NCBI RefSeq assembly: GCF_002741985.1
Contig: NZ_APHW01000108.1
Coordinates: forward strand, 248,001 to 312,000
Origin: Vibrio rotiferianus CAIM 577 = LMG 21460
Lineage (GTDB): Bacteria; Pseudomonadota; Gammaproteobacteria; Enterobacterales; Vibrionaceae
Length of the DNA: 64,000 bases
Reading direction: 5' to 3'
Of this stretch, positions 54,292-63,473 are shown piece after piece. The notes beneath the pieces are model-generated. The model was not told the DNA's origin, ran no database searches, and worked only from the letters and a program-made list of their open reading frames with translations. The translations under genes were made by a program, and so were the position numbers. Each line of letters starts with the position of its first letter. The stretch's first letter is position 1.

Positions 54292-55197
54292 CTAAAGTGA
54301 GTAGTTTGCCAACTTTTTACGTTTCGATCGCTTTACAACGCCTTCACAAATAGTGAACAACAGACCAACCCAAATAAAGGCAAAAGTCACTGCTTTTACA
54401 CTATCGAACAACTCACCAAAAAAGACCACGGCCAACACAAATTGAAGGCTTGGTTCAATGTATTGCATCAGACCAACAGTAGACAAGTTAGTGATACGAA
54501 TCGCGATTGAGTAGAAGATCAATGGTAATATGGTCACTGGCGCACTTCCTAAATAAAGCATGAAAGTCGTCATATCTACCGTAGACGTCAACTCACCTAC
54601 AGACCACTGCTTGATCAATAAATACGCGAACGCAAAAGGCGTAAGAACCACAGCCTCTATAAATAAAGTTGTGCTCCAATCAAATTTAATTTTCTTCTTA
54701 AACAGGCCATAAAGTGAGAAGAACAACCCCATTGTAAGAGCCACTAAAGGTAACTGGCCATATTGAATCACTTGGTACATCACACCAACCGTCACCAATA
54801 GGATCGCAGTAAACTGCCCTTTTGAGAGCTTATCGCCTAAGACAAAGACTCCCAGAGCTACCGAAATTAGAGGACCAATGAAGAAACCCAAACTCGCATC
54901 AATGACTCGGTTATTCGTTAACGCCCAGGTAAACGCAACCCAAGAGATACACATCAAGCTGCTCGCCACAAACGTATAGCAAAGCGATTTTTTATCTTGC
55001 CAAATCACATTCCAGTTGGGCTTGTGACGAGTAATTGCAAGTACCAAAATAAAGCCTACAGGCACAGAACCAATAATACGTAGCGCTAATAGCTCATCCA
55101 TTGACGCATTTGGCAGAAAGCGATAATAAACAGGCAGCAATCCCCAAATAATGAAGGATAGTGCAGCCATAAAATTGCCGTAACGACTGTTATTCAT
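54292..55197 (-). CDS. rarD: RarD-type EamA transporter
   Basis: A 301-residue, ten-helix DMT carrier of the RarD group. FIIWGLLPVYYRFLP at the start and NRVIDASLGFFIGPLISVALGVFVL in the first half, then NLSTVGLMQYIEPSLQFVLAV in the second, are typical. RarD is described as a chloramphenicol-sensitivity or permease protein; the substrate is uncertain. Confidence 0.86.
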   Translation of the reverse strand: MNNSRYGNFMAALSFIIWGLLPVYYRFLPNASMDELLALRIIGSVPVGFILVLAITRHKPNWNVIWQDKKSLCYTFVASSLMCISWVAFTWALTNNRVIDASLGFFIGPLISVALGVFVLGDKLSKGQFTAILLVTVGVMYQVIQYGQLPLVALTMGLFFSLYGLFKKKIKFDWSTTLFIEAVVLTPFAFAYLLIKQWSVGELTSTVDMTTFMLYLGSAPVTILPLIFYSIAIRITNLSTVGLMQYIEPSLQFVLAVVFFGELFDSVKAVTFAFIWVGLLFTICEGVVKRSKRKKLANYSL

Positions 55198-55280
55198 AAC
55201 TAACTCGACAAATAAAAAGTGACGCGATTCTATAGAGCAAAGTAAGTTTGTAAAGTGAATTTGAGAACGAAGATCCGCTA

Positions 55281-56012
55281 TTACAAAGCTAGACCTTGAA
55301 TCACTGCCGTAATACCGCTGACAAAACAGAGTGTCAGCGCGCCAAAGCGAATTTTTTCTTTTGGTAGAGTTTGCGTGGTTTTAATTGCTAACCAGTAACC
55401 AAGAGCCCCAGCGGGTAAAAGCGGTAAAGTGATCACCAAATGGTGAAGTGTGAAGAATCCAACCGGAATTTGTACCACTAGCGAGATAATAGAGCTAAAA
55501 ACAAAGAAAGCAGAAAGATTACCGCGTAACTGGTTAGCTTCTTGATGTTGCAGCAACAAAGCCATTGGAGGTCCACCAATTGCAGAACTTGTACCAAATA
55601 AGCCAGAGAAGAAACCAGCAAACGTCATACGACCCGGAGTCGGCTCTATACGAAATGGAAGAACACTGACTGCCACGGCAAAAAGTACAAGAAAACCAAT
55701 CCAAAGCGTGAGAGCTTCTGTTGAAACAAAAAACAGTAGCGCCCCACCCGCTAACGATCCAGGAATTCGACCAATTAGCGCCATCTTTAAACCGCCAATT
55801 TCAACGCTGCTACGATGCTTCATCGCATTCATCAAAGAAATAAATAACGCAACAAGGCAAATTGGAGCAGGCACATATTCCGGAGCCCAAAGAATAAGTA
55901 AGGGCGCAGCCACAATAGCCAAGCCAAAACCGATAGCAGTTTGTACGTAAGAACCGAGGAATATCAGTCCCATAGCAAGCAAATTAGTAGAATCGAAACC
56001 CATCGACGTCAT
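55281..56012 (-). CDS. TauE/SafE family sulfite/anion exporter-like protein
   Basis: A 243-residue protein with about eight hydrophobic helices in two halves of the TauE/SafE (DUF81) family: IFLGSYVQTAIGFGLAIVAAP near the start, and FFSGLFGTSSAIGGPP at the start of the second half. It may export sulfite, sulfoacetate or other anions. The ribosome binding site is weak. Confidence 0.83.
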   Translation of the reverse strand: MTSMGFDSTNLLAMGLIFLGSYVQTAIGFGLAIVAAPLLILWAPEYVPAPICLVALFISLMNAMKHRSSVEIGGLKMALIGRIPGSLAGGALLFFVSTEALTLWIGFLVLFAVAVSVLPFRIEPTPGRMTFAGFFSGLFGTSSAIGGPPMALLLQHQEANQLRGNLSAFFVFSSIISLVVQIPVGFFTLHHLVITLPLLPAGALGYWLAIKTTQTLPKEKIRFGALTLCFVSGITAVIQGLAL

Positions 56013-56466
56013 CTTATATATGATGTAGTTATTGGAGATTTAATTAAATATAAACTACTTATAAATAATAATTTCTCACCCCGTATAGAATTCATCAAAG
56101 TTATTAAAAAAACAATCAAAATATTTCCTGATCAGCCTTCAATCACTTCTTCTTTTTCTCGCTATTGAAAGTAGCTAATACGGTTACTGTAATAGATACC
56201 GATAATCAGAACTGACCTATACTGTTTCCAGGCATTGATGGTTTGGGTTCAGATTAGAAGATTCTATGGTATCCATCAGGTTCAAGCCCTGATGCAATAC
56301 TGATTGCAACAGCCTATGCTCCACGAACAAGTCCAATATAATTCAATACGGTATTTTATATGGGTGGCTTCAATCAGCAAACAAAAGTGGCGAGCTCAAA
56401 ATTCTTCCTTACCTTGAATAAAAGAAAGGCTGCCGATTGGCAGCCTCTTTTAATTTATTCTGGAAC
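56013..56466. other. 454-base gap between tauE-like gene and cheV
   Basis: No gene is convincing here. The first half is very AT-rich; a small hairpin CATCAGG/CCTGATG lies at 56274-56294, and the cheV terminator at 56427-56446. Confidence 0.45.
56427..56446 (-). terminator. terminator of cheV
   Basis: Arms AGGCTGCC and GGCAGCCT with a four-base loop, followed on the minus strand by a T-rich run, 20 bases past the stop. Confidence 0.87.
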
Positions 56467-57447
56467 TTACGTGAAATTAAACACGTATTTATCCATCATA
56501 TTCACCATGCGACCAATCTCTGGCTTGGTAATGGTATCATTTGCACCAAGAGCAAGGGCTTTTGCTCGGTTATCTTCACTCATCAGAGACGAGAACATAA
56601 CAATAGGCATTTCCTTGAATGCTTCTGTATCACGTAGGCGCTTAACTAAGTGCATACCATCCATTCTCGGCATCTCAACGTCTGTAACAACTGCATCCAG
56701 TAGCTCTTTCACTGGCAAGTTTTCTTCTTTAGCAACTTCAATCAAACTCATCAATTTTTCATGAGCTTCACCGCCGTCTTTACAGGTTATAACGTTATAC
56801 CCTGCCGATGCTAACGTATCTTGAATTAGCGAGCGAATAAACGCAGAGTCATCCACGACCATAACTGTCTTGCTATTGCGTTTGCCAACCATTCTTTGAT
56901 TAAGATCCACAGACTTATCACCTGTAACATCGTATTTTTCCATACTCAGTTCAGGGTTGATATCTGCGATAATCTTTTCGAAATCAAGAATCATGATCAA
57001 GTTGCCATCTTTACGCACAACAGCCACGACACAATCTTGTTCACCAGCTTCAAGGAACTGGCTTGGTGACTCAACATCATTCCAAGAAATTCGATGAATA
57101 CGTGAGATGCTGTCGATCAAAAAGCCATTGGTCATCTTGTTAAAATCTGTCACGATAACGAACTTACGCTCAATATCTTGACGAGTTTGAACACCTAACC
57201 AGCCAGCAAGATCAACTAAGGGAGTTAACACCTCACGAGATGAGAATACTCCTATCATGTGTGGCTGAGCGTTAGGATAATCCGTAGTTTCTGGTACACG
57301 AATAACCTCACGAACCTTAGCTACGTTGATGCCGTAATAGCATGTCTTCGTCGTGCCATCAGGTAATTTTTTCTCTAAATGAAACTCAATAATTTCAAGT
57401 TCATTAGTACCACTTTCTGTCAAAATTGTGCTGGTTACGTTACTCAT
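56467..57447 (-). CDS. cheV: chemotaxis coupling protein CheV
   Basis: The 326-residue protein joins a CheW domain (residues about 15-165: YYGINVAKVREVIRVPETTDYPNAQ) to a receiver domain (about 190-320: VMVVDDSAFIRSLIQ and DAVVTDVEMPRMDG with phosphoacceptor Asp). CheV couples chemoreceptors to CheA and tunes signalling through phosphorylation. The chemoreceptor at 22.8-24.4 kb could be one partner. It is a single gene with its own terminator. Confidence 0.93.
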   Translation of the reverse strand: MSNVTSTILTESGTNELEIIEFHLEKKLPDGTTKTCYYGINVAKVREVIRVPETTDYPNAQPHMIGVFSSREVLTPLVDLAGWLGVQTRQDIERKFVIVTDFNKMTNGFLIDSISRIHRISWNDVESPSQFLEAGEQDCVVAVVRKDGNLIMILDFEKIIADINPELSMEKYDVTGDKSVDLNQRMVGKRNSKTVMVVDDSAFIRSLIQDTLASAGYNVITCKDGGEAHEKLMSLIEVAKEENLPVKELLDAVVTDVEMPRMDGMHLVKRLRDTEAFKEMPIVMFSSLMSEDNRAKALALGANDTITKPEIGRMVNMMDKYVFNFT

Positions 57448-57698
57448 AAAACCACTTTATCCAAGCTGTAGATCGATCAAGATGAACGATGTCTCCCATA
57501 AACATCTGGAAGCAATATTTCCAAGTCTCCTTTTTTAGTCCTTACAATAGGTTTTGTAAATAAATAAAAGGATACTTACTGCACACTTCTCTGCATCGCA
57601 TTGAAATTTGGTCTCATTTTAGACAAATTCGACCTAGTTTGACTAGCAGAGATTAAGCTCTACATATTTATCGGCATAGAGTTATAAAGCTTTACCTA

Positions 57699-58424
57699 TT
57701 AATGCATTTTAACCACCGACTCATTTTCAACGCGGTGTCGAGCTCCATAAATGCCCTCAGGAGTTCTCACTCCACAACTGATCACCATGGTAATTTGATC
57801 ACTACTACGCAGTCCCAATAACTCCTTTACTCTCTTGGAGTCGAAGCCTTCCATAGGACAAGTATCGTATCCTTTGTCTCGCATCGCGTACATGAACGTC
57901 ATTGCCGCAAGAGAAACACTTTTATGAAGACAAACACGGAGATCTGATTTACTGACCTCTCGTACCATTGGTTTACTGCGTCCTAACCACCAGCTATAAA
58001 CCTTCCTAACTGCGCCACGGAAGCCAATCGCATCGTTGTTGTAAACCATAGGGATTAATTTTTCGTAATACTTTAGAGCGCGCTTGGCCGCAACGTCGTC
58101 ACGGCCTTCGAAAGCTTGACGCACAGTCTCTGCGTTGCACTTTGCGCGCTCTTTCCAGTTATGGGTCGTCGCTACAAATACGACTAACTCATTTGCCGTC
58201 TTGGCTGCATTTTGTCCCATACAATAATCGGCAAGTTTCATTCGCTTATCTTCTGAGATCACACGATGGAACTCCCACATCTGCATGTTGCTACTATTAG
58301 GGCTGAGTGTCGCGAGTTCTAACGCATGCGCTACATCATCATGGTTAAAGTTTGCGTTTGCATCGTATTTTCGTACGGAACGGCGCGAGTGAATAATTTG
58401 TTGAAGTGAAGAAGAATCTGACAT
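57699..58424 (-). CDS. nitroreductase family protein
   Basis: A 241-residue FMN-dependent protein of the nitroreductase fold: IHSRRSVRKYDANANF at the FMN-binding N-terminus, ATLSPNSSNMQMWEFHRV next, and the C-terminal GYDTCPMEGFDSKRVKELLGL. It reduces nitro compounds, quinones or similar with NAD(P)H. The middle insertion of about 40 residues (EKLIPMVYNNDAIGFRGAVRK) is longer than in NfsB. It is a single gene. Confidence 0.86.
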   Translation of the reverse strand: MSDSSSLQQIIHSRRSVRKYDANANFNHDDVAHALELATLSPNSSNMQMWEFHRVISEDKRMKLADYCMGQNAAKTANELVVFVATTHNWKERAKCNAETVRQAFEGRDDVAAKRALKYYEKLIPMVYNNDAIGFRGAVRKVYSWWLGRSKPMVREVSKSDLRVCLHKSVSLAAMTFMYAMRDKGYDTCPMEGFDSKRVKELLGLRSSDQITMVISCGVRTPEGIYGARHRVENESVVKMH

Positions 58425-58715
58425 CTTTAGTATTCGTGTAATTGATATTGCTAGTTACTCGTTAGTCTACACTTAAGCTGCAAGAAGAAGACACTGTATT
58501 TTTAACCACAATTACTTTACCGATTTCACTCCGACAAGCACAGTTTTTGTACACCCGGATAGTTAAACAAGCAACTATACAAGGTCAAACCAACTTTCCG
58601 TGTTAGAATTACCTAATTATGCGACGACGTAGCTACCTCTTGTGCTTACGGTATTACCGACACTCTCTTTATATGTCATAGCAAGATTGAGAATTACTAA
58701 AGGTTATATATTCAA

Positions 58716-59660
58716 ATGGTTAACAACTCTATCCAGTGGTTTCCGGGCCACATGCATAAAGCCCAAAAAGAGATTGCAGAAGCGATCCCTCAAATTGATG
58801 TCATTATTGAAGTGCTTGATGCTCGTATCCCTTTTAGTAGTGAAAACCCTATGATTGCGGAACTCAAGGGAGATAAGCCTGTAGTAAAAGTGCTTAACAA
58901 ACGCGATCTTGCAGATCCGGAGTTGACTCAAGTTTGGATTGACCACTTCGAGAAAGAGCACAACGTAAAAGCGATTGCCATTACTACCTCTCAACCGTCT
59001 GAAGTCCAAAAAATTATGGAGTTGGTACGTAAACTTGCTCCGCATCGCGAAGAAATCGGCAAAAACATCCGCACCATGATCATGGGCATCCCTAATGTTG
59101 GGAAGTCGACCATTATCAATACACTTGCGGGCCGTACCATTGCAGTAACAGGCAACCAACCAGCGGTTACACGTCGTCAGCAGCGTATTAACCTTCAAAA
59201 TGGTATCGTTCTTTCTGACACTCCGGGGATTCTATGGCCAAAAGTAGAAAACCCACACAGTGGCTTCCGTCTTGCTGCAACTGGCGCGGTAAAGGACACC
59301 GCAATGGAATACGATGAAGTAGCCTTCTACACGGTGGAATACCTAGCGGCTCACTACCCTGAAAAGCTAAAAGAGCGTTACCAAATCGACGAACTGCCAC
59401 AATCGGATATCGAGATGATGGAAGAGATCGGTCGTCGCCGTGGTGCATTGCGTGCTGGCGGACGAGTAGACCTTCACAAAGTATCTGAAATCCTTCTTCA
59501 CGAACTTCGTCAAGGCACACTGGGTCAAATTACTCTTGAGCTACCAGAGATGATTACTCAAGAGCTAATCGAAGTAGAAATCGAAACTGCTCGCAAAGAA
59601 GAAGAGAAAGCGAAACGTAAAGAAGAACGTCGTAAGCGTTACCTTCGTAATAAGCGATAA
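58716..59660 (+). CDS. ribosome biogenesis GTPase YlqF/RbgA family
   Basis: A 314-residue circularly permuted GTPase: VLNKRDLAD (G4) comes first, then GIPNVGKST (G1) and SDTPGILWP (G3). The N-terminal IQWFPGHMHKA is the family hallmark. It probably assists assembly of the large ribosomal subunit, binding GTP in the cytoplasm. The tail is rich in Lys, Arg and Glu, as expected for rRNA contact. A strong terminator follows. Confidence 0.92.
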   Translation: MVNNSIQWFPGHMHKAQKEIAEAIPQIDVIIEVLDARIPFSSENPMIAELKGDKPVVKVLNKRDLADPELTQVWIDHFEKEHNVKAIAITTSQPSEVQKIMELVRKLAPHREEIGKNIRTMIMGIPNVGKSTIINTLAGRTIAVTGNQPAVTRRQQRINLQNGIVLSDTPGILWPKVENPHSGFRLAATGAVKDTAMEYDEVAFYTVEYLAAHYPEKLKERYQIDELPQSDIEMMEEIGRRRGALRAGGRVDLHKVSEILLHELRQGTLGQITLELPEMITQELIEVEIETARKEEEKAKRKEERRKRYLRNKR

Positions 59661-59680
59661 AAATACTCTCAAATACAATT

Positions 59681-59707
59681 AAAAGCGCGAGTCATCGCGC
59701 TTTTTTT
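59681..59707 (+). terminator. terminator of the RbgA-like gene
   Basis: Arms AAAAGCGCGA and TCGCGCTTTT with a short loop and a run of seven T. Confidence 0.87.
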
Positions 59708-59916
59708 GTCACAATGAAACCCAAAATCAACACTAACCAGTTCGCCTATCTGGCCTCAAAAAGTCACCTTAGACTGCCTGTATAAGTAGATTGCATCCCC
59801 ACAAGCCTATATGCGATTTAGCATAGTTAAAGCCTTAAATATTGAGTTTGCATGGGCTCTCAAACTTATGCAACTTGGGTAATGACACTTCTCTCACAAT
59901 ACGGATCATACACAGT

Positions 59917-59928
59917 GTCAGCGCTGAC
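59917..59928. promoter_or_regulatory. perfect palindrome upstream of cqsA
   Basis: GTCAGCGCTGAC stands 28 bases before the cqsA start. It could be an operator or a leader hairpin; it does not look like a LuxR/HapR site. Confidence 0.35.
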
Positions 59929-59956
59929 GTTTTCTGTATAACGAAGAGAGTATATT

Positions 59957-61138
59957 ATGAGTGACAAAGCTAAAATAAAACCACTTCCTTCCTTTGTTGA
60001 GGAGCGTCTGGACTTTTACATCCATGATTTAATAGCAAAAAATCAAAACAAAAAACACCTTGTACTAGGAAAACGCCCAACGGATAGTTCAGTGGTGATG
60101 CAAAGCAACGACTACCTATCCTTGTCAAGCAACCGACAGATTCAAGCTGACCACCAGCACGCTATATCAGTAGATGATGATAACGTCGTAATGTCGGCAA
60201 TTTTTTTACAAGATGAGCAATCTAAGCCTAAATTTGAACAGCAACTTGCTGATTTTACGGGAATGGAAAGTTGTTTATTGTCCCAATCAGGTTGGGCTGC
60301 AAATGTTGGCTTATTACAAACGATATGTGCACCACAAACTCCGGTCTATATCGACTTCTTCGCCCACATGTCATTGTGGGAGGGAGCTCGTATCGCTGGA
60401 GCTGAAATTCACCCGTTCATGCACAACAACATGAACCACCTTCAAAAGCAAATCAAGCGACACGGTGAGGGCATTATTATCGTTGATTCTATTTACAGCA
60501 CTATTGGAACCATAGCGCCCCTCGAAACAATCTACGAAATTGCTTCTGAATCAAACTGCGCTCTTATCGTCGATGAGTCACATTCATTAGGTACACATGG
60601 CCCTGCAGGAGCCGGGCTAGTAAAAGCACTTGGTTTAACGAGTAAAGTAGATTTTATTACGGTTAGCTTAGCCAAAACATTTGCTTATCGGGCAGGCGCA
60701 ATCTTGGGCCCGCAAAAGCTATCTCAATCGCTCCCGTTTGTTGCGTATCCTGCTATTTTTAGCTCGACAATTCTTCCTCAAGAAGTTGTCCGCTTGGAAT
60801 CTACGCTGAACGTTATTAAAAGTGCGGATGACAAACGAAAAGCTTTGTTTGCACGTTCATCATCTTTAAGAACCGGACTAAAGCAGATTGGATTTCAGAT
60901 TCGTAGTGAATCACAGATCATTGCTTTGGAATGTGGAAGCGAAGAGAACACGGAAAAAGTGAGGGACTTTCTAGAGGAACATGATGTATTTGGAGCCGTT
61001 TTCTGTCGACCAGCCACAGGAAAAAACAAGAATATCATTCGTTTTTCTATCAACGCTGATATCACAACGGCTCAAGTCGGACACGTATTGGCCGTGTGCG
61101 AAAAGGCTTTCAATAACCCTGAACTAGAATTTGTCTAA
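59957..61138 (+). CDS. cqsA: CAI-1 autoinducer synthase CqsA
   Basis: CqsA is a pyridoxal-phosphate enzyme that joins an acyl-CoA with S-adenosylmethionine (or aminobutyrate) to make the 3-aminoketone precursor of CAI-1, the Vibrio signal. The 393-residue protein has the alpha-oxoamine synthase fold: SGWAANVGLL, VDESHSLGTHGPAGAG (Asp206 and His209 hold the cofactor) and SLAKTFAYRAG with the cofactor Lys240. Its convergent neighbour is cqsS, the receptor, which confirms the assignment. Confidence 0.95.
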   Translation: MSDKAKIKPLPSFVEERLDFYIHDLIAKNQNKKHLVLGKRPTDSSVVMQSNDYLSLSSNRQIQADHQHAISVDDDNVVMSAIFLQDEQSKPKFEQQLADFTGMESCLLSQSGWAANVGLLQTICAPQTPVYIDFFAHMSLWEGARIAGAEIHPFMHNNMNHLQKQIKRHGEGIIIVDSIYSTIGTIAPLETIYEIASESNCALIVDESHSLGTHGPAGAGLVKALGLTSKVDFITVSLAKTFAYRAGAILGPQKLSQSLPFVAYPAIFSSTILPQEVVRLESTLNVIKSADDKRKALFARSSSLRTGLKQIGFQIRSESQIIALECGSEENTEKVRDFLEEHDVFGAVFCRPATGKNKNIIRFSINADITTAQVGHVLAVCEKAFNNPELEFV

Positions 61139-61165
61139 ATAACTGTTTTAGTACGAATAAACTCG

Positions 61166-61185
61166 GAGCTCAGTTCGCTGAGCTC
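61166..61185. terminator. shared hairpin between cqsA and cqsS
   Basis: GAGCTCAG and CTGAGCTC close a TTCG tetraloop. It lies between the two convergent genes and touches the cqsS stop region; no long T run is seen. Confidence 0.7.
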
Positions 61186-63251
61186 TATATCCAATGAGCG
61201 ATTTTGTCAAACAATCGAGCTTTATCAGCTGGCTTGACGATAAAATCAGACATGCCTGATGACTCTATCTTTTCAAGTGTCACCGGTGAACTATCACCTG
61301 TATGTGCAATAATTGGAATCGTCGAGTAAGCACACTTGGAACTACGAATCTTGCGCGATGTTTCAATCCCATCCATCACTGGCATTTCAATATCCATTAA
61401 AATTAAATCAATACTTTCAGAACTCAAAGCTTCCAGTGCTTGTTCGCCATCTTCTTTCTGAATAACATCAAATCCCTGCTTTTCTAACAACAACGCGGTG
61501 AACTTTCGTAGCGACTCGTTATCGTCAACGACCATGATAGTCCTTCTGTTATCGTGCTCTATTTCTCTAATAGGGGCCGCAGCAGACTCATAATCAACAT
61601 CAAACAATAACCGTTCGATCGTCGTGTAAGTGTTTAGTAACCAAGCTTGAGTCTCCATCCAGATAGGGAAATAACCAGCCTTAATTGGACGAGATGGTGA
61701 ATGCTGTTGGAACAAGTAAACGATTCGCCCTTCTGTAAATGATAGAAGTGATTCAATTCTATCCAGCTGTGTTCCTCGGATATCAATACTTTCAAGGTCG
61801 ACAAAAATCACGTCATACTCGAACTCATACTCTTTCTTATTGAAGACATCTAGCGTATTAATAACATCAAATTGAAACCCCATATGACGACTTAAGTCTG
61901 TCGCCTTACTCACAAGGATCTTTTGGTTAGATATCAACAGTACTGATTTCAACTTGATTAACTCATCCTTTATTTCTTCTACTACTGGCGAATTAAGAAG
62001 AGGAAATGTCAGCGTAAATTGAGACCACTCTCCAAGCTCAGAGACACATTTAATATCACCACCGAAGGAGCACATGACCTTCTTACAAAATGGTAAGCCT
62101 AGTCCATAATTTCCAGATTTACCGGTTGTATAGAAGTCCCTAAAAATGTTTTCAAGAGCATCAACCGAGATCCCAGCCCCATTATCAGTAACAACAATAC
62201 GGTTGGCATTATCGTTCGACTCAACGGTCAAGTGAATATGGAAGTCTTCTGAACTGCGATGATGAAATGCATTTTTAAATAGGTTGTAAACTACGTACTT
62301 TAACAAAGTGTCACTACCTAAAAAGTCAAAGCCACTCCGGATATCGATTGATATTGCCGCCCTATCTGACGCTCGCTTATAGCTGAAACTTTCAATTGAA
62401 TTTTCAATCACTTGTTGGACATTATGCTTTTTAAAGGTAGCGCGAGAAACTCTATTCTCATCTATTGATGTCAGCAACAAATCGATAGTCTCATTACCTG
62501 ACTGAATCATTTTCATTGCGTCATCGCTAATCTCGCGCAATAACTCAACATCTTCAATGGACAGTTGATAAGTGTCTTTTTTCTCTTGTTTTGGATCTGG
62601 AATAATTGACTGCATCACATCGATGGAAGAGCAAAGCCCGCTTAACGGGTTACGCATTTCGTGAGCAATCCCCGCTCCAAATGACTTAGCTATTGATACT
62701 TTCGCTTCATGTTCAACTTGGTTTCTAAAATAAAATAGATTGCCGAAAAGATAGATAAACAAAAAGATCGGAACATGAGTCCAATCCATCGTTATATGCA
62801 GGTGAAACCCTTTCGAGGCCCACGCAAAAAACGTAGCCAGAAAAACCCCAACGAACGTTTGGATAAACATCACTCGAGTGATATGGACCAAAAGGATATG
62901 CAAAAAAATCGCCGACATAAATGACATAACCCAAACATTGGACCAATCATTCATCAGCAACATATAGAAAAAGAAAAATGGTAAGCAAAGGGTTATAGCA
63001 AACTGATAGTACCAATGCATGTTTGCTTTTAGGCGAGAGCTTAATTTGTTTCTAACGATAATCCCGAGAAATAGAAGTGAGCAAAACAAGCGCAGCGGTA
63101 AGTTTTCGTATGGCTGTGGGAACAAGTACTCCCATACAATAAAGTACGTCGGAAAGCCAACAAACCCCATCCAACCAACTAACGTCAGATTCGGCTCTGC
63201 ATACTGGTATACCTTACGCAATGCATCCATACTATCGTGCCAACGACCCAT
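61185..63251 (-). CDS. cqsS: CAI-1 receptor hybrid histidine kinase CqsS
   Basis: A 688-residue hybrid sensor kinase. About six transmembrane helices (residues 25-175) form the CAI-1 pocket; the kinase core follows with phosphorylated His197 in GAGIAHEMRNPLSG, the ATP-binding NLFKNAFHH and GYGLGLPFCKKVM, and a C-terminal receiver with the acceptor Asp in LILMDIEMPVMDG. At low signal it sends phosphate through LuxU to LuxO, which turns on qrr. Phe173 in GNLFYFRNQ corresponds, from memory, to Cys170 of V. cholerae and Phe175 of V. harveyi, a residue that sets signal selectivity. Confidence 0.94.
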   Translation of the reverse strand: MGRWHDSMDALRKVYQYAEPNLTLVGWMGFVGFPTYFIVWEYLFPQPYENLPLRLFCSLLFLGIIVRNKLSSRLKANMHWYYQFAITLCLPFFFFYMLLMNDWSNVWVMSFMSAIFLHILLVHITRVMFIQTFVGVFLATFFAWASKGFHLHITMDWTHVPIFLFIYLFGNLFYFRNQVEHEAKVSIAKSFGAGIAHEMRNPLSGLCSSIDVMQSIIPDPKQEKKDTYQLSIEDVELLREISDDAMKMIQSGNETIDLLLTSIDENRVSRATFKKHNVQQVIENSIESFSYKRASDRAAISIDIRSGFDFLGSDTLLKYVVYNLFKNAFHHRSSEDFHIHLTVESNDNANRIVVTDNGAGISVDALENIFRDFYTTGKSGNYGLGLPFCKKVMCSFGGDIKCVSELGEWSQFTLTFPLLNSPVVEEIKDELIKLKSVLLISNQKILVSKATDLSRHMGFQFDVINTLDVFNKKEYEFEYDVIFVDLESIDIRGTQLDRIESLLSFTEGRIVYLFQQHSPSRPIKAGYFPIWMETQAWLLNTYTTIERLLFDVDYESAAAPIREIEHDNRRTIMVVDDNESLRKFTALLLEKQGFDVIQKEDGEQALEALSSESIDLILMDIEMPVMDGIETSRKIRSSKCAYSTIPIIAHTGDSSPVTLEKIESSGMSDFIVKPADKARLFDKIAHWI

Positions 63252-63427
63252 TTAAACCTATTTCATTGAAATTATAGACATAACAACTCTAGAACTAATT
63301 ATATATCAGTTAATACAGTGATGCAGCGCAGCGATCTTTCTTTTGTTTGTGACACGTGTTTTCTATTTGAGATCTATTGTTTATTTGAGTGCTTTTTAAG
63401 CAGCAATAATAGATGAGAGAAACAAAA

Positions 63428-63448
63428 AAAGCAGCTCTTGGCTGCTTT
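63428..63448 (-). terminator. terminator of the right-end acetyltransferase gene
   Basis: Arms AAAGCAGC and GCTGCTTT with a five-base loop, followed on the minus strand by seven T. Confidence 0.83.
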
Positions 63449-63473
63449 GTTGTTGAGGTAATACTCTTAAGGA

